This document shows positions 26,028 to 33,148 of a stretch of DNA of 64,000 bases, piece by piece (within the stretch, counting starts at the first letter, position 1; each line of letters opens with the position of its first letter). Made by a program: the position numbers and the translations under genes. The notes below the pieces were generated by a model. It searched no databases. It saw only the letters and a program-made list of their open reading frames with translations, and was not told the origin of the DNA. Location: positions 97,677 to 161,676 of the IMG/VR virus record IMGVR_UViG_3300037010_001573. One strand, written 5' to 3'. Origin of the DNA: a virus.

Positions 26028-26558
26028 CTATAAATATTCAGAAATTGCATTTAACACAATTTTAATTCTATCTTCTGTTGTACCTGATATTTCAACTAAA
26101 CGTTTAGGTGGGTATGTTTTTAACAAATCAACAATTGTTCGATCAATCAGTAATCTATAATCTGGATCTATTGTACGAACTCCATTATCTTCTATCTCTA
26201 CACCTATTGGTGATATGTAAAATATGATATCATATTGATCAGATAAACAAGAAGCCAATTCTATATATCGTTTTTTCGCATTTTCATCAATGGATTTTGC
26301 ATTATCTGTAAATGAGCATACATCCCATATGGTTCTATCAGTCAATACGTTATCTCGCAAAATTTCACTAGATCTTTCAGCTAAAAATATAATCTGTCCT
26401 GGTAAAGTAGAATCTGTATTTAGAGGGATACCTAAATCTCTTAAATATTTACTACGTTCAGTTGCTATAAAATAGTCTTTAAATTCTGGTAATTCAGATA
26501 ATGCTTTGACTAATGTTGTTTTTCCACATGACATTGTGCCCGTAAATCCTATTTTCAT
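26028..26558 (-). CDS. P-loop kinase / NadR-type ATPase
   Basis: The 176-residue product begins MKIGFTGTMSCGKTTLVKAL, with Walker A GTMSCGKTT at 7-15. The pattern TERSKYLRDLGIPLN and then LTDRTIWDVCSFTDNA resembles the AAA_28 / NadR-like kinase family, which phosphorylates nucleosides such as nicotinamide riboside. The substrate here cannot be read from sequence. It sits 19 nt before the 147-aa gene and just after two small overlapping genes. Involvement in cofactor or nucleotide metabolism near an FAD enzyme is suggestive only. Confidence 0.75.
   Translation of the reverse strand: MKIGFTGTMSCGKTTLVKALSELPEFKDYFIATERSKYLRDLGIPLNTDSTLPGQIIFLAERSSEILRDNVLTDRTIWDVCSFTDNAKSIDENAKKRYIELASCLSDQYDIIFYISPIGVEIEDNGVRTIDPDYRLLIDRTIVDLLKTYPPKRLVEISGTTEDRIKIVLNAISEYL
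26029..26036 (-). promoter_or_regulatory. Late-type TATTTATA box
   Basis: Exact box overlapping the kinase stop codon, 20 nt before the ATG of the 147-aa gene. Confidence 0.35.
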
Positions 26559-26559
26559 A

Positions 26560-26844
26560 TTATCGCATTGTATTTTTAAATAATGGGTTTTTTGCTGGTG
26601 GTAAACCTGTGTGATTACGTTTTAATTCTTTAATTACTTCAGGTGTGTTTCCTTGATATATTCCCCAAAAATAGTATTCTTTTTTCCCATCTGGTTTTAT
26701 TAGAGCAGGTCCTTCTGTATTATGTAGAACCCATTCTTCTTTATATGAATTGGGATCATTTTTGTCTTGGGCGCCCTCTTTTAGGCGTTTCGTTTTGGAT
26801 AAGTGCATTACTTGTCCGTCCGGGGTTTTTAGTTTTCTTTCCAT
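26560..26844 (-). CDS. Small protein with GPA-type repeat motif
   Basis: The 94-residue product has LHNTEGPALIKPDGKKEYYF in the middle, a motif reminiscent of short repeat proteins in which H-EDGPA-G-Y-G units recur; only one unit is present here. The C-terminus is Pro/Lys-rich. Its first 89 nt overlap another apparently real gene in a different frame. If the second Met (residue 13) is used, the overlap shrinks but remains. Function unknown. Confidence 0.65.
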   Translation of the reverse strand: MERKLKTPDGQVMHLSKTKRLKEGAQDKNDPNSYKEEWVLHNTEGPALIKPDGKKEYYFWGIYQGNTPEVIKELKRNHTGLPPAKNPLFKNTMR

Positions 26845-26989
26845 TTTTTTCTATTTTAATTTTTTGTATTTCTCGTTTAGTTTTAATATCTACAGAAACA
26901 GGCCCATATGTGTTAAAATCTAAATCATAAACCCATGTTACTTTTTCATCATCGTCTTCATAAATTCTTGTAAATTGTCTTTCACCCAT
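26756..26989 (-). CDS. Small protein with AT-hook-like tail
   Basis: A 77-residue product: acidic/aromatic N-terminus (YEDDDEKVTWVYDLDFNTYG), then a basic second half ending TPKRGRPRQK, where RGRP is the AT-hook core. DNA binding in the minor groove is therefore plausible. It overlaps the next gene by 89 nt, an unusually long overlap for this genome, yet both frames look coding. It starts 19 nt after the C-terminal FAD oxidoreductase half. Confidence 0.6.
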   Translation of the reverse strand: MGERQFTRIYEDDDEKVTWVYDLDFNTYGPVSVDIKTKREIQKIKIEKNGKKTKNPGRTSNALIQNETPKRGRPRQK

Positions 26990-27008
26990 TTTATAAAGAT
27001 AATAAAAA

Positions 27009-27809
27009 TTATTGGTTTTTCAAAATATATTCGGATACATAAACCCCATGTGCACCACTTACAGTAATACCACGTGCTGATAAAGCATCACCCACAAAAT
27101 GAACATTTGGGTATGTGTTAAGAGATAAATTATCGTAATTAACTAAAGGTTCTGGTGATAAATATTTTACTTCTGGTATATACATTCCCCAATCGTCTCC
27201 GAATTTAAATACTTTATTCATTTGTTCGATAAAGTTAAGAATATATTCTGCATATTCACCAAATGCTTCTTTGAAGGGTTGTAAGTCTTTTACGCGAATG
27301 GTTTTAATCAATTCATTTTCAGATGTTTTGGAAGGTTCTCTTGAAGGTGAATAATAAATTCCTCTTAAAGATTTCATCCCTACTAAGTATTTAAATTGAC
27401 ATTTTCTTACTACCTCTCGACTCCACTCAAATGGATTTTCAATGCCTTTGATTTCCATTAATATACCAAAGTTGGTCATATCATTTCTAAATTCTTCTCC
27501 TTTTTTAGCATGACCATTATAACTAATATCACCATATGTTTCTTCTACAGCAACATAAGCAGCATTGTTATTAGTGCAAAATGATCTTAAAGATACTTGT
27601 TCGTTTGGTTTTTGATATAATTTGAAATCATAAGATACATCAATCAATTTTTGGAAATATTTTTGTGGGCTTTCAAATCTACAGCCTATTTGAACTGATT
27701 TAGGTTCAGTTGATAAGTCATATTCTTCAGCTAAAGATTTACCAAAATCAATACCTGATTTACCTACTGCGAATATTAATGAGTCGTATTTAATTTTATT
27801 TGTTTCCAT
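27009..27809 (-). CDS. FAD-dependent oxidoreductase, C-terminal half (split gene)
   Basis: These 266 residues form the C-terminal part of an FAD-dependent oxidoreductase. The start METNKIKYDSLIFAVGKSG is a mid-protein segment, where the substrate domain of such enzymes returns to the nucleotide-binding fold. The end carries the second FAD signature: VHFVGDALSARGITVSGAHG. The N-terminal half is encoded at 28665-29207, and about 0.86 kb with a homing endonuclease lies between. It has its own ATG, which overlaps the stop of the preceding 87-codon frame by 14 nt, so separate translation is likely. Substrate unknown. Confidence 0.8.
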   Translation of the reverse strand: METNKIKYDSLIFAVGKSGIDFGKSLAEEYDLSTEPKSVQIGCRFESPQKYFQKLIDVSYDFKLYQKPNEQVSLRSFCTNNNAAYVAVEETYGDISYNGHAKKGEEFRNDMTNFGILMEIKGIENPFEWSREVVRKCQFKYLVGMKSLRGIYYSPSREPSKTSENELIKTIRVKDLQPFKEAFGEYAEYILNFIEQMNKVFKFGDDWGMYIPEVKYLSPEPLVNYDNLSLNTYPNVHFVGDALSARGITVSGAHGVYVSEYILKNQ

Positions 27810-28059
27810 CTGTTATTTTAATTGTACTGTAAAAATTTGGGTAATAGTTTTTTTGAGAATATTTAGAAATAAATTTGCTTTTTAAATATTTTGGTTTGAT
27901 AAAGAAATGCTTAATTTTTAATAAGAAATTCTTAAATTTATTTTTATACCAAACTGTTTCTCCATTTATTTGAGTAGCAACAGTAACACAAATATATGGA
28001 GCCCAAACATATCCTTTTTCTAAACTTCCTTTATCTATTTTTATATCTTTATTTTCCAT
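27796..28059 (-). CDS. Hypothetical protein inside homing cassette
   Basis: This 87-residue protein lies between the endonuclease remnant and the C-terminal FAD half. Residues 15-45 (KGYVWAPYICVTVATQINGE) look like a folded core, followed by Lys/Phe-rich helices and a terminal PNFYSTIKI strand. It overlaps both neighbours (19 and 14 nt). It is not part of an endonuclease domain that I recognise. It may be cargo of the inserted segment or a native gene beside it. Confidence 0.6.
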   Translation of the reverse strand: MENKDIKIDKGSLEKGYVWAPYICVTVATQINGETVWYKNKFKNFLLKIKHFFIKPKYLKSKFISKYSQKNYYPNFYSTIKITDGNK

Positions 28060-28664
28060 CCTTTATATGTTTTTGCTTTGTTTGTGACTAAATTATATAT
28101 TCCTTTATAAGTTAAATTATATTGATTTTGAAAATCATATCTAATACCTTCAAATTCTTCATTAGTATTTATATTAATAAAAATATATATTTGATTATTT
28201 ACAAATTTATATTTTCCTTCTTCAGTATGTTTAGGTTTACCTTTTTGTTTTAAATTTTTAGATAATTTAGCTTCTTCATTCATTTTAAAACCTTTAGGTG
28301 CTCCTATCTTTATACCAGGAGTTTTAATATGATTTAAACCTTTATCTTTTCTAATTTTTATTCTATTTTGTTTTACTCCTATTTTTTAGATCTAATTTTT
28401 TCAATAGTTTCATCAGAGTGTTTATTCAATCCTCCTCCACCTTCATTTTGATTGATTAATTGGAATCCCCATTGTTTAAATTGTTGAATCCAATGGTTTT
28501 CCCAAAATTTCCAAATTTCTTTTATATTATCACATTCATCGATTAAATTAAAAATAATATCTTCTCCAAATTCTCTCTTCCAATCCGCTTCTCTAGATTT
28601 AGGATTTTTTGTTTTTCCTATATAAAATGGAATATTGTTTTTTTCTAAATAATATATAAAAGCT
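27810..28664 (-). mobile_element. Homing-endonuclease cassette splitting an FAD oxidoreductase gene
   Basis: The two FAD enzyme halves end and begin without missing sequence (…YKPIEDKK and METNKIKYDS…). The DNA between holds a GIY-YIG endonuclease with NUMOD-type modules, plus an 87-codon frame. No intein domain is visible, since neither half carries extra foreign residues. A group I intron cannot be excluded by eye, but the second half has its own start codon. The layout parallels the split nrdA of phage Aeh1, which was interrupted by a homing gene. Confidence 0.55.
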
Positions 28665-28711
28665 TTATTTTTTATCTTCAATTGGTTTGTATTCGACTTC
28701 ATTAGTTTCAA
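28041..28711 (-). pseudogene. GIY-YIG homing endonuclease, frameshifted
   Basis: The first part (28711-28379, 110 codons) is the nuclease domain: FIYYLEKNNIPFYIGKTKNP, E-N-H in the helix (FWENHWIQQF), then a NUMOD3-like HSDETIEKIRSKK before a stop. In another frame the protein continues KIGVKQNRIKIRKDKGLNH through TPGIKIGAPKG and a C-terminal DNA-binding module (TYKGIYNLVTNKAKTYKGWK, NUMOD1-like) to 28041. The break is at an A6 tract (28387-28382); one more A restores about 224 codons. It is either a dead gene or one using slippage. Its start lies 47 nt inside the N-terminal FAD half. Confidence 0.75.
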
Positions 28712-29207
28712 AATTTATATTGGTGACCTCATGCTGCCATAAGAAATTAATACCCTTATCAACTAAATATTGATACCAAGCAACTGCTATAAGAGAAAGA
28801 TAATTACTTCCTATATGCCATACAGGAAATAAACGTAATCCAAAGTATGGTTTAATAAATTCAGGTTCTTCAACAGGATCAGAACAAAATATTTCTTCTG
28901 GTTTAGGGTGAAAGCGTCTAAAGTTACTAATAACTTGATCCATCAGTTGCATTGCTTTGTCTTCACCACAATACTTGGATAATTGACCCCCAATGGCTGT
29001 ATGGTATGTGAGTTTACCATCAGAGTATCCTCCAGCTCCTGCAAACCCACACATAACCTCTTCTGGTTTTCTTTCATAAGGGTCCTTGCCTTTATCTATA
29101 ATTGTTATAAGTTCACCGGGATAACCCCCATCTACTAATTTTAATGCTGCGTTAATCCCAGCTACTCCACTTCCTACAATTACAATTTTCTTTTCGTATT
29201 TACTCAT
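28665..29207 (-). CDS. FAD-dependent oxidoreductase, N-terminal half (split gene)
   Basis: The 180-residue product has an N-terminal Rossmann FAD site KIVIVGSGVAGINAALKL (GxGxxG at 12-17), followed by IIDKGKDPYERKPEEVMCGF and GGYSDGKLTYHTAIGGQLSK, as in FAD-dependent dehydrogenases of the COG2509 type. It ends at EVEYKPIEDKK, where an intact homologue should continue into the protein encoded at 27009-27809. Together the halves give about 446 residues, close to a full enzyme. It overlaps the small NUMOD1-like gene by 8 nt. Confidence 0.8.
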   Translation of the reverse strand: MSKYEKKIVIVGSGVAGINAALKLVDGGYPGELITIIDKGKDPYERKPEEVMCGFAGAGGYSDGKLTYHTAIGGQLSKYCGEDKAMQLMDQVISNFRRFHPKPEEIFCSDPVEEPEFIKPYFGLRLFPVWHIGSNYLSLIAVAWYQYLVDKGINFLWQHEVTNINFETNEVEYKPIEDKK

Positions 29208-29406
29208 TTTTACATTTCCATTTATAATTTAATGCTGTTTTTTGTCTTCCTAATATACAATCTTTAATTTGTGAAGTTAAATTACTATTTTTGCCTGTTA
29301 ATTCTTTAAAATATTTAGCAGCTAATCCTTTACTCTCCCATTCTTTAATAAAATTACCTTCTAAATCTAACTGTAATACAGGTTTAGCACACTTTAATTT
29401 AGCCAA
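29200..29406 (-). CDS. Orphan NUMOD1-like DNA-binding protein
   Basis: These 68 residues (KPVLQLDLEGNFIKEWESKG, then LAAKYFKELTGKNSNLTSQI and ALNYKWK) match the helix-turn-helix module that normally forms the C-terminus of HNH or GIY-YIG homing endonucleases. No nuclease domain precedes it. It is either a remnant or a free-standing DNA-binding protein. It lies immediately before the split FAD gene, adding to the homing-gene traffic at this locus. Confidence 0.6.
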   Translation of the reverse strand: MAKLKCAKPVLQLDLEGNFIKEWESKGLAAKYFKELTGKNSNLTSQIKDCILGRQKTALNYKWKCKNE

Positions 29407-29480
29407 ACCCGTATTAATAGTATGTTCTGATGGAAATGGTTTTTAGTATTAGTATACTAAAGAACCATCAGACCAAAAAC
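29407..29480. repeat. Imperfect inverted repeat
   Basis: TCTGATGG (29423-29430) and CCATCAGA (29466-29473) flank an inner imperfect stem around TTAGTAT / ATACTAA. There is no T run, so I do not call it a terminator. It could be an RNA structure upstream of the NUMOD1-like gene. Confidence 0.45.
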
Positions 29481-29726
29481 CTATTCATCCGTTAGTTTTT
29501 TATCAAATTTATTAAATCTGTATTTTGCTTTTTCTTCTATTTTTCCAGGACTACACATAATACAACTACATGGTTTACCTGTTGTTCTGTAACAGTTAAA
29601 ATTTATTAATTTATTTCTTGGATTATTTCCCCAACCATTATCAAATATATCTTGGATAATACCGTAATTTTTTAAACGTTTTTTAAATTTTGCCTGACCT
29701 TTTAATTTTCGTTCTTGCTTATTCAT
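29481..29726 (-). CDS. Small basic CxxC protein
   Basis: I take the ATG at 29726, because a TTG-type promoter and a terminator lie just upstream; a start at 29792 would put codons through them. The result is about 81 residues: MNKQERKLKGQAKFKKRLKN, then FNCYRTTGKPCSCIMCSPGK, with a C-S-C-x-x-C cluster, and a basic tail. I know the RTTGKPCSC-MC-PGK pattern from uncharacterised Bacteroidota proteins. Zinc or nucleic acid binding is likely; the role is unknown. Confidence 0.7.
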   Translation of the reverse strand: MNKQERKLKGQAKFKKRLKNYGIIQDIFDNGWGNNPRNKLINFNCYRTTGKPCSCIMCSPGKIEEKAKYRFNKFDKKLTDE

Positions 29727-29744
29727 CTTAAAAATTTTAACTAT

Positions 29745-29775
29745 TAAATATACGAAAAAAAAATGTGAACTCAAA
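29745..29775 (-). promoter_or_regulatory. Early-type promoter inside terminator
   Basis: TTTG (29775-29772), 19 nt, then TATATTTA (29752-29745) with TTCG directly before it. The spacer contains half of a terminator hairpin and its T run, so stop and start signals overlap. Confidence 0.6.
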
Positions 29776-29794
29776 ATCTTTTTTGAATCCACAT
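29755..29794 (-). terminator. Terminator after SH3-like gene
   Basis: ATGTG / CACAT outer stem plus an A/T inner stem (CAAAA / TTTTG), followed by nine T. It lies about 25 nt after the stop of the 157-aa gene. Confidence 0.65.
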
Positions 29795-29819
29795 CTCTTA
29801 TAATTTTAAATGACTTATA

Positions 29820-30293
29820 TTATCCGTAAATACTTTCACACATCATTTCATCTTCCTCTCTACTTTCAGCAATAGCACCAAGAACTGTATATTTTTTACC
29901 TCCAATATTTAAAGCTTGTATAGTCTTTGTATTAATCATTCTATATCCTTTAGCTTGGATATCATAAACAGGAATAAGACCCATTTCAGCAGCATTATAT
30001 TTTAATTCTCCTCCTTTTAGATATTTTTTAACACCTAAACGAGCATTCATAGTACGTTCAGAACCATCTTTTTTAATAAATACTACTGTAAATATTTTAC
30101 CTTTAGTATTGAATATAAGTTCTTTAGCAGTGTCCAAATCAATCTGCCCACTAGGTTCAGCAGGTGCCGGGGCTGGTTCAGCAGGTGCTCCTAAGAAATC
30201 ATCTGTTGGTTCTTCATTTTCTTCGTTGATAAGTCTCGAGTTTTTAGTCATTTTATGTTCAACTAGAAATTGTTTTAAATCGAATTCTTGCAT
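29820..30293 (-). CDS. SH3-barrel-type protein
   Basis: The 157-residue product has an N-terminal helix (MQEFDLKQFLVEHKMTKNSR), an Ala/Pro-rich linker (PAEPAPAPAEP) and a C-terminal small beta domain (KIFTVVFIKKDGSERTMNAR; KYLKGGELKYNAAEMGLIPV). This domain is what is often annotated as an SH3 beta-barrel fold protein in Bacteroidota phages. It may bind DNA or protein. It ends in a strong terminator. Confidence 0.65.
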   Translation of the reverse strand: MQEFDLKQFLVEHKMTKNSRLINEENEEPTDDFLGAPAEPAPAPAEPSGQIDLDTAKELIFNTKGKIFTVVFIKKDGSERTMNARLGVKKYLKGGELKYNAAEMGLIPVYDIQAKGYRMINTKTIQALNIGGKKYTVLGAIAESREEDEMMCESIYG

Positions 30294-30322
30294 TTTGTTT
30301 TCTTTTAATTTAATAATAAATA

Positions 30323-31102
30323 TTATTCTTCTTTAATAACTTGTTTTTCTAAAATATCTTGATATGTCTTGCTAGAAATGGTATTATATTTAAAACAATC
30401 CCGACATTGGACCTGTATACGAGGTATCCCTGTAGAAGTATAACGAGTAGTAGCTAATTTTAAATTAGTTGAACTACATTCAGGGCAACATGATTTCTCT
30501 CCAGTATGAATAGCACCATGGTGTGCTTTATTAGGAAAATGGTCTGATAGACGAGAATATATCTTTTCAAGAATAATAACATCATTTTTACAATATTCTA
30601 CCATATCTCTTAATAAATCACTATCATTATTTAATACAATGTCTTTCCATAAACCGAAACCACCTGTTTCAGTTTTTTCACCTAATCCTAAAAATCGAGC
30701 AATATAATCTAAACGATTACTGTTAAAACGAAATTTAGTACGAGCATGATATAAAGTATCTATTGTTGTGTATTTAGGAAACATTGGTATTTTATGAAAT
30801 AAACAACGTGTTCTAATCCATGGTAGATCAAATTTATCACCATTATGCCCTATCATTTCATGAGATTCATTTGCTATTTCAACAAATTTTTCTAACATCG
30901 ATTTATCATTTTGATGTTCATCCCATGTTAAAGAATATACCTTTTTATCCCCCTCCCACTTATAACAAATACAAATTATAGCTCGTTCTTTAATGATGTT
31001 ATCGTATGGAACATTTAATTTATAACCGGCCTGCCAAAAAAACCCAATATTAGGACTTGTTTCTATATCAAAAAACAGTCTTTTTCTTTTTATTTTATTC
31101 AT
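30323..31102 (-). CDS. DnaQ/RNase H-like 3'-5' exonuclease with zinc ribbon
   Basis: The 259-residue product has exonuclease motifs: FFDIETSPN (D12, E14), GHNGDKFDLPW (D92) and YCKNDV (D174), as in the RNase_H_2 branch of DEDD exonucleases. The C-terminus adds a four-cysteine ribbon (C206, C209, C233, C236). A role in DNA repair or processing is likely. It is the last gene of a unit that begins after a terminator at 31131-31153, and its start is ATG at 31102. Confidence 0.8.
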   Translation of the reverse strand: MNKIKRKRLFFDIETSPNIGFFWQAGYKLNVPYDNIIKERAIICICYKWEGDKKVYSLTWDEHQNDKSMLEKFVEIANESHEMIGHNGDKFDLPWIRTRCLFHKIPMFPKYTTIDTLYHARTKFRFNSNRLDYIARFLGLGEKTETGGFGLWKDIVLNNDSDLLRDMVEYCKNDVIILEKIYSRLSDHFPNKAHHGAIHTGEKSCCPECSSTNLKLATTRYTSTGIPRIQVQCRDCFKYNTISSKTYQDILEKQVIKEE

Positions 31103-31130
31103 AATATTTTAATAAAATTATTTTTAATTT

Positions 31131-31153
31131 AAAAAGGATACCCTAGGTATCCT
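31131..31153 (-). terminator. Rho-independent terminator
   Basis: AGGATACC (31153-31146) and GGTATCCT (31142-31135) form a perfect 8-bp stem with a 3-nt loop and TTTTT. It ends the operon of large unassigned proteins. Confidence 0.85.
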
Positions 31154-31162
31154 AATTTGTTT

Positions 31163-31645
31163 TTAAAGTTCTTCATCTCCAACCGGAGGTGGTGCTGCTG
31201 CTTCTCCTTTAACAGGTGTTAAGTTTTGATTAGCTAAGTCTTCTGGTGATAAGTTTGCGTTTATAGGCCCATATTGAAGTAAAGTAGATAATGATTTAGT
31301 CGCTCGTTCACGTTCTTGAAGAGAAAGTAAATCATATTTCATACCTGATATTTGTGCTATAAAATCTTTAGTATTCCATATTAAAGTAAAAAATTGTTTA
31401 TTAGGTAATACAATCTTAAAAGTAGTAGGTTTTGGAGATACCCACAATATATCGCTAACAAATAATCTAAATTGAGATGTTAATAATTTTTCCAATGTTT
31501 GACGTAATTCCGGAAAACGTTCTAACATTATATTCATAGGTGATCTAGGATCTCCTTTATAACCAACATTATTCGTCTTTTGTAAACTCTGACGTACTTT
31601 GCCTCTTATGAAATCCTCCAATTCTTTTTTAGTTTTGAATTTCAT
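31163..31645 (-). CDS. Hypothetical protein with basic N-terminal helix
   Basis: The 160-residue protein begins MKFKTKKELEDFIRGKVRQS, another example of the basic amphipathic helix motif. The middle contains alternating helix and strand (FRLFVSDILWVSPKPTTFKI; LPNKQFFTLIWNTKDFIAQI) and the C-terminus is Ala/Pro-rich and probably disordered. It overlaps the upstream gene by one base. Function unknown. Confidence 0.65.
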   Translation of the reverse strand: MKFKTKKELEDFIRGKVRQSLQKTNNVGYKGDPRSPMNIMLERFPELRQTLEKLLTSQFRLFVSDILWVSPKPTTFKIVLPNKQFFTLIWNTKDFIAQISGMKYDLLSLQERERATKSLSTLLQYGPINANLSPEDLANQNLTPVKGEAAAPPPVGDEEL

Positions 31646-31872
31646 TATTTACTTTTTAATATATTCTCTAAATAAAAATCTTTAGTAGGACCTATCTCGT
31701 TTCCTCGTTCATATTCTAACTTGCTTTGAATACTTGTTAATATATCTAAAACTTTATCTAAACCTTCTATTATTTCAGGTGATTGTTCTACTCCAAAATC
31801 TAACAAATTATTTACTTTTGTTAGGGTGCTATTAATCAAATTAATAGTGCTATTTAATTCTTCTCCTTTCAT
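31645..31872 (-). CDS. Small helical protein
   Basis: The 75-residue product is nearly all helix with Leu/Ile heptads (NSTINLINSTLTKVNNLLDF) and an acidic patch, suggesting a coiled coil. It is preceded by a TATTTATA box and overlaps the 160-aa gene by one base. Not recognised. Confidence 0.65.
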   Translation of the reverse strand: MKGEELNSTINLINSTLTKVNNLLDFGVEQSPEIIEGLDKVLDILTSIQSKLEYERGNEIGPTKDFYLENILKSK

Positions 31873-31885
31873 AGGTGTTATTTAT

Positions 31886-31893
31886 TATAAATA
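31886..31893 (-). promoter_or_regulatory. Late-type TATTTATA box
   Basis: Exact box 13 nt before the 75-codon gene, in the only gap of this otherwise tightly packed operon. Confidence 0.4.
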
Positions 31894-31897
31894 TTTA

Positions 31898-32902
31898 TTA
31901 TAAATCAGATAAACCTGTATCATCTTTTCTTAAATCAGATTGAATATCTCTCATAGTTCCAGATGCCCATCTTTTTTGTTCATTGGTTAATTCACCATTA
32001 ATTGCATTTTCAACGAAAGATATAAAATCATCTTCATCTAATTTGTATATGTCGGTAAATAACAATTCACGAACTCTATCATCATTTATATTACTGTCGG
32101 CATATATGTTATTAATAGCATCATAGATAAATTTACCATATTGTAAATCATGTGGTTCATTTGATAATTTGTCTACAGCATTAACTATAGATTTATTCTT
32201 TTCTTTATCGGTTCCAAACCCTTCAGTACCAACGATTTCATATAAACCTTTCACAATTTCATGTACTAACATAGGAAAACAAATAGCACGAGCTTTAATC
32301 ACAAACTGTTCATTTTCCTCGTCATATTCCATTTGACTAGAACCACCAGGCATGTTTTGCCCTTGGGCAATCATTGATAACATTAATGCTATTGCGTCTT
32401 CATTATCATATATACCGAATGAAAGTTTTAATATTTCGTTATATTTTTCAACTAAACTATCATCCAAAGCATCAAGATATTCCCTAAATAACATAAAAGC
32501 AAAAGCACCTCTGATAGAAGCCCCTTGAGTAATACCATTTATAATACGACGTTTAGCCCTAGCTTTTTCTTCTGTTTCTTCACCACTATCTTCTTCAGGT
32601 TCATCATTTATCTTTAAGTCACCCATTGTTACTATTTTGGCATCAATTCTTATATCAGCATAATCTATAATAGGATAAGCATCAACTACCATTTCAGATG
32701 CTATAATTTCCAATTCATTATGATATGAACTTTCTGCTTGTATTATTTCTGGAATAAGTTTAGAAGATCTAGTCATTGTCTGTAAAAGATCTTTATTTCC
32801 TAACATTTGACGTAATGAACTACTAGATTGTCCTTTTAATTTAGCAATAGTTTCAGGACGGAATATTTGTTCGTAATCAACTTCTAATAATGTTTTTTTC
32901 AT
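31898..32902 (-). CDS. Large hypothetical helical protein
   Basis: This 334-residue acidic protein starts MKKTLLEVDYEQIFRPETIA. It has a Glu-rich linker near 100-113 and a central hydrophobic helical region (SIRGAFAFMLFREYLDALDD; FPMLVHEIVKGLYEIVGTEG). The latter has an HE-G pattern but lacks the second His of a metalloprotease. It touches the 81-codon gene that overlaps the 884-aa gene. Virion or core association is possible; nothing identifies it. Confidence 0.65.
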   Translation of the reverse strand: MKKTLLEVDYEQIFRPETIAKLKGQSSSSLRQMLGNKDLLQTMTRSSKLIPEIIQAESSYHNELEIIASEMVVDAYPIIDYADIRIDAKIVTMGDLKINDEPEEDSGEETEEKARAKRRIINGITQGASIRGAFAFMLFREYLDALDDSLVEKYNEILKLSFGIYDNEDAIALMLSMIAQGQNMPGGSSQMEYDEENEQFVIKARAICFPMLVHEIVKGLYEIVGTEGFGTDKEKNKSIVNAVDKLSNEPHDLQYGKFIYDAINNIYADSNINDDRVRELLFTDIYKLDEDDFISFVENAINGELTNEQKRWASGTMRDIQSDLRKDDTGLSDL

Positions 32903-33148
32903 TTATTTTTTAGATTTTTTAAAACGATCTATTATTTTATCAATAATAGCTTGTTCATTTTCACTTAGATTTTTAGGACGAGGATCAACATTAGGATTTC
33001 CTATTCTACGACGTTTCTTTTCTTTTTCTTCTTCTGTATCTGGTTTAGTAATAGTTTCTCTATCAGGGTAAGAAGGAGCGGGTTGATTTTCTGATAATTT
33101 TCGTTTAACAGATTCTCTAACTAAAGATTTAAATTGGCTTATTTTCAT
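32903..33148 (-). CDS. Small protein with basic N-terminal helix
   Basis: The 81-residue product begins MKISQFKSLVRESVKRKLSE, a clear copy of the recurrent basic helix motif. The rest is charged and Pro-rich (EEEKEKKRRRIGNPNVDPRP) and ends in a Lys-rich helix. Most of it is probably disordered, so the helix may be the functional part. It overlaps the 884-aa gene stop by one base. Confidence 0.65.
   Translation of the reverse strand: MKISQFKSLVRESVKRKLSENQPAPSYPDRETITKPDTEEEKEKKRRRIGNPNVDPRPKNLSENEQAIIDKIIDRFKKSKK

Noticed and set aside
27810-28664. Group I intron or intein in the FAD gene
   Set aside because: No intein residues are attached to either half. The second half has its own ATG overlapping the preceding stop, and I could not trace conserved intron core pairings by eye; kept only as an alternative.
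31898-32902. Metalloprotease reading of HEIVKGLYEI in the 334-aa protein
   Set aside because: The second His of HExxH is missing and no third ligand is evident.
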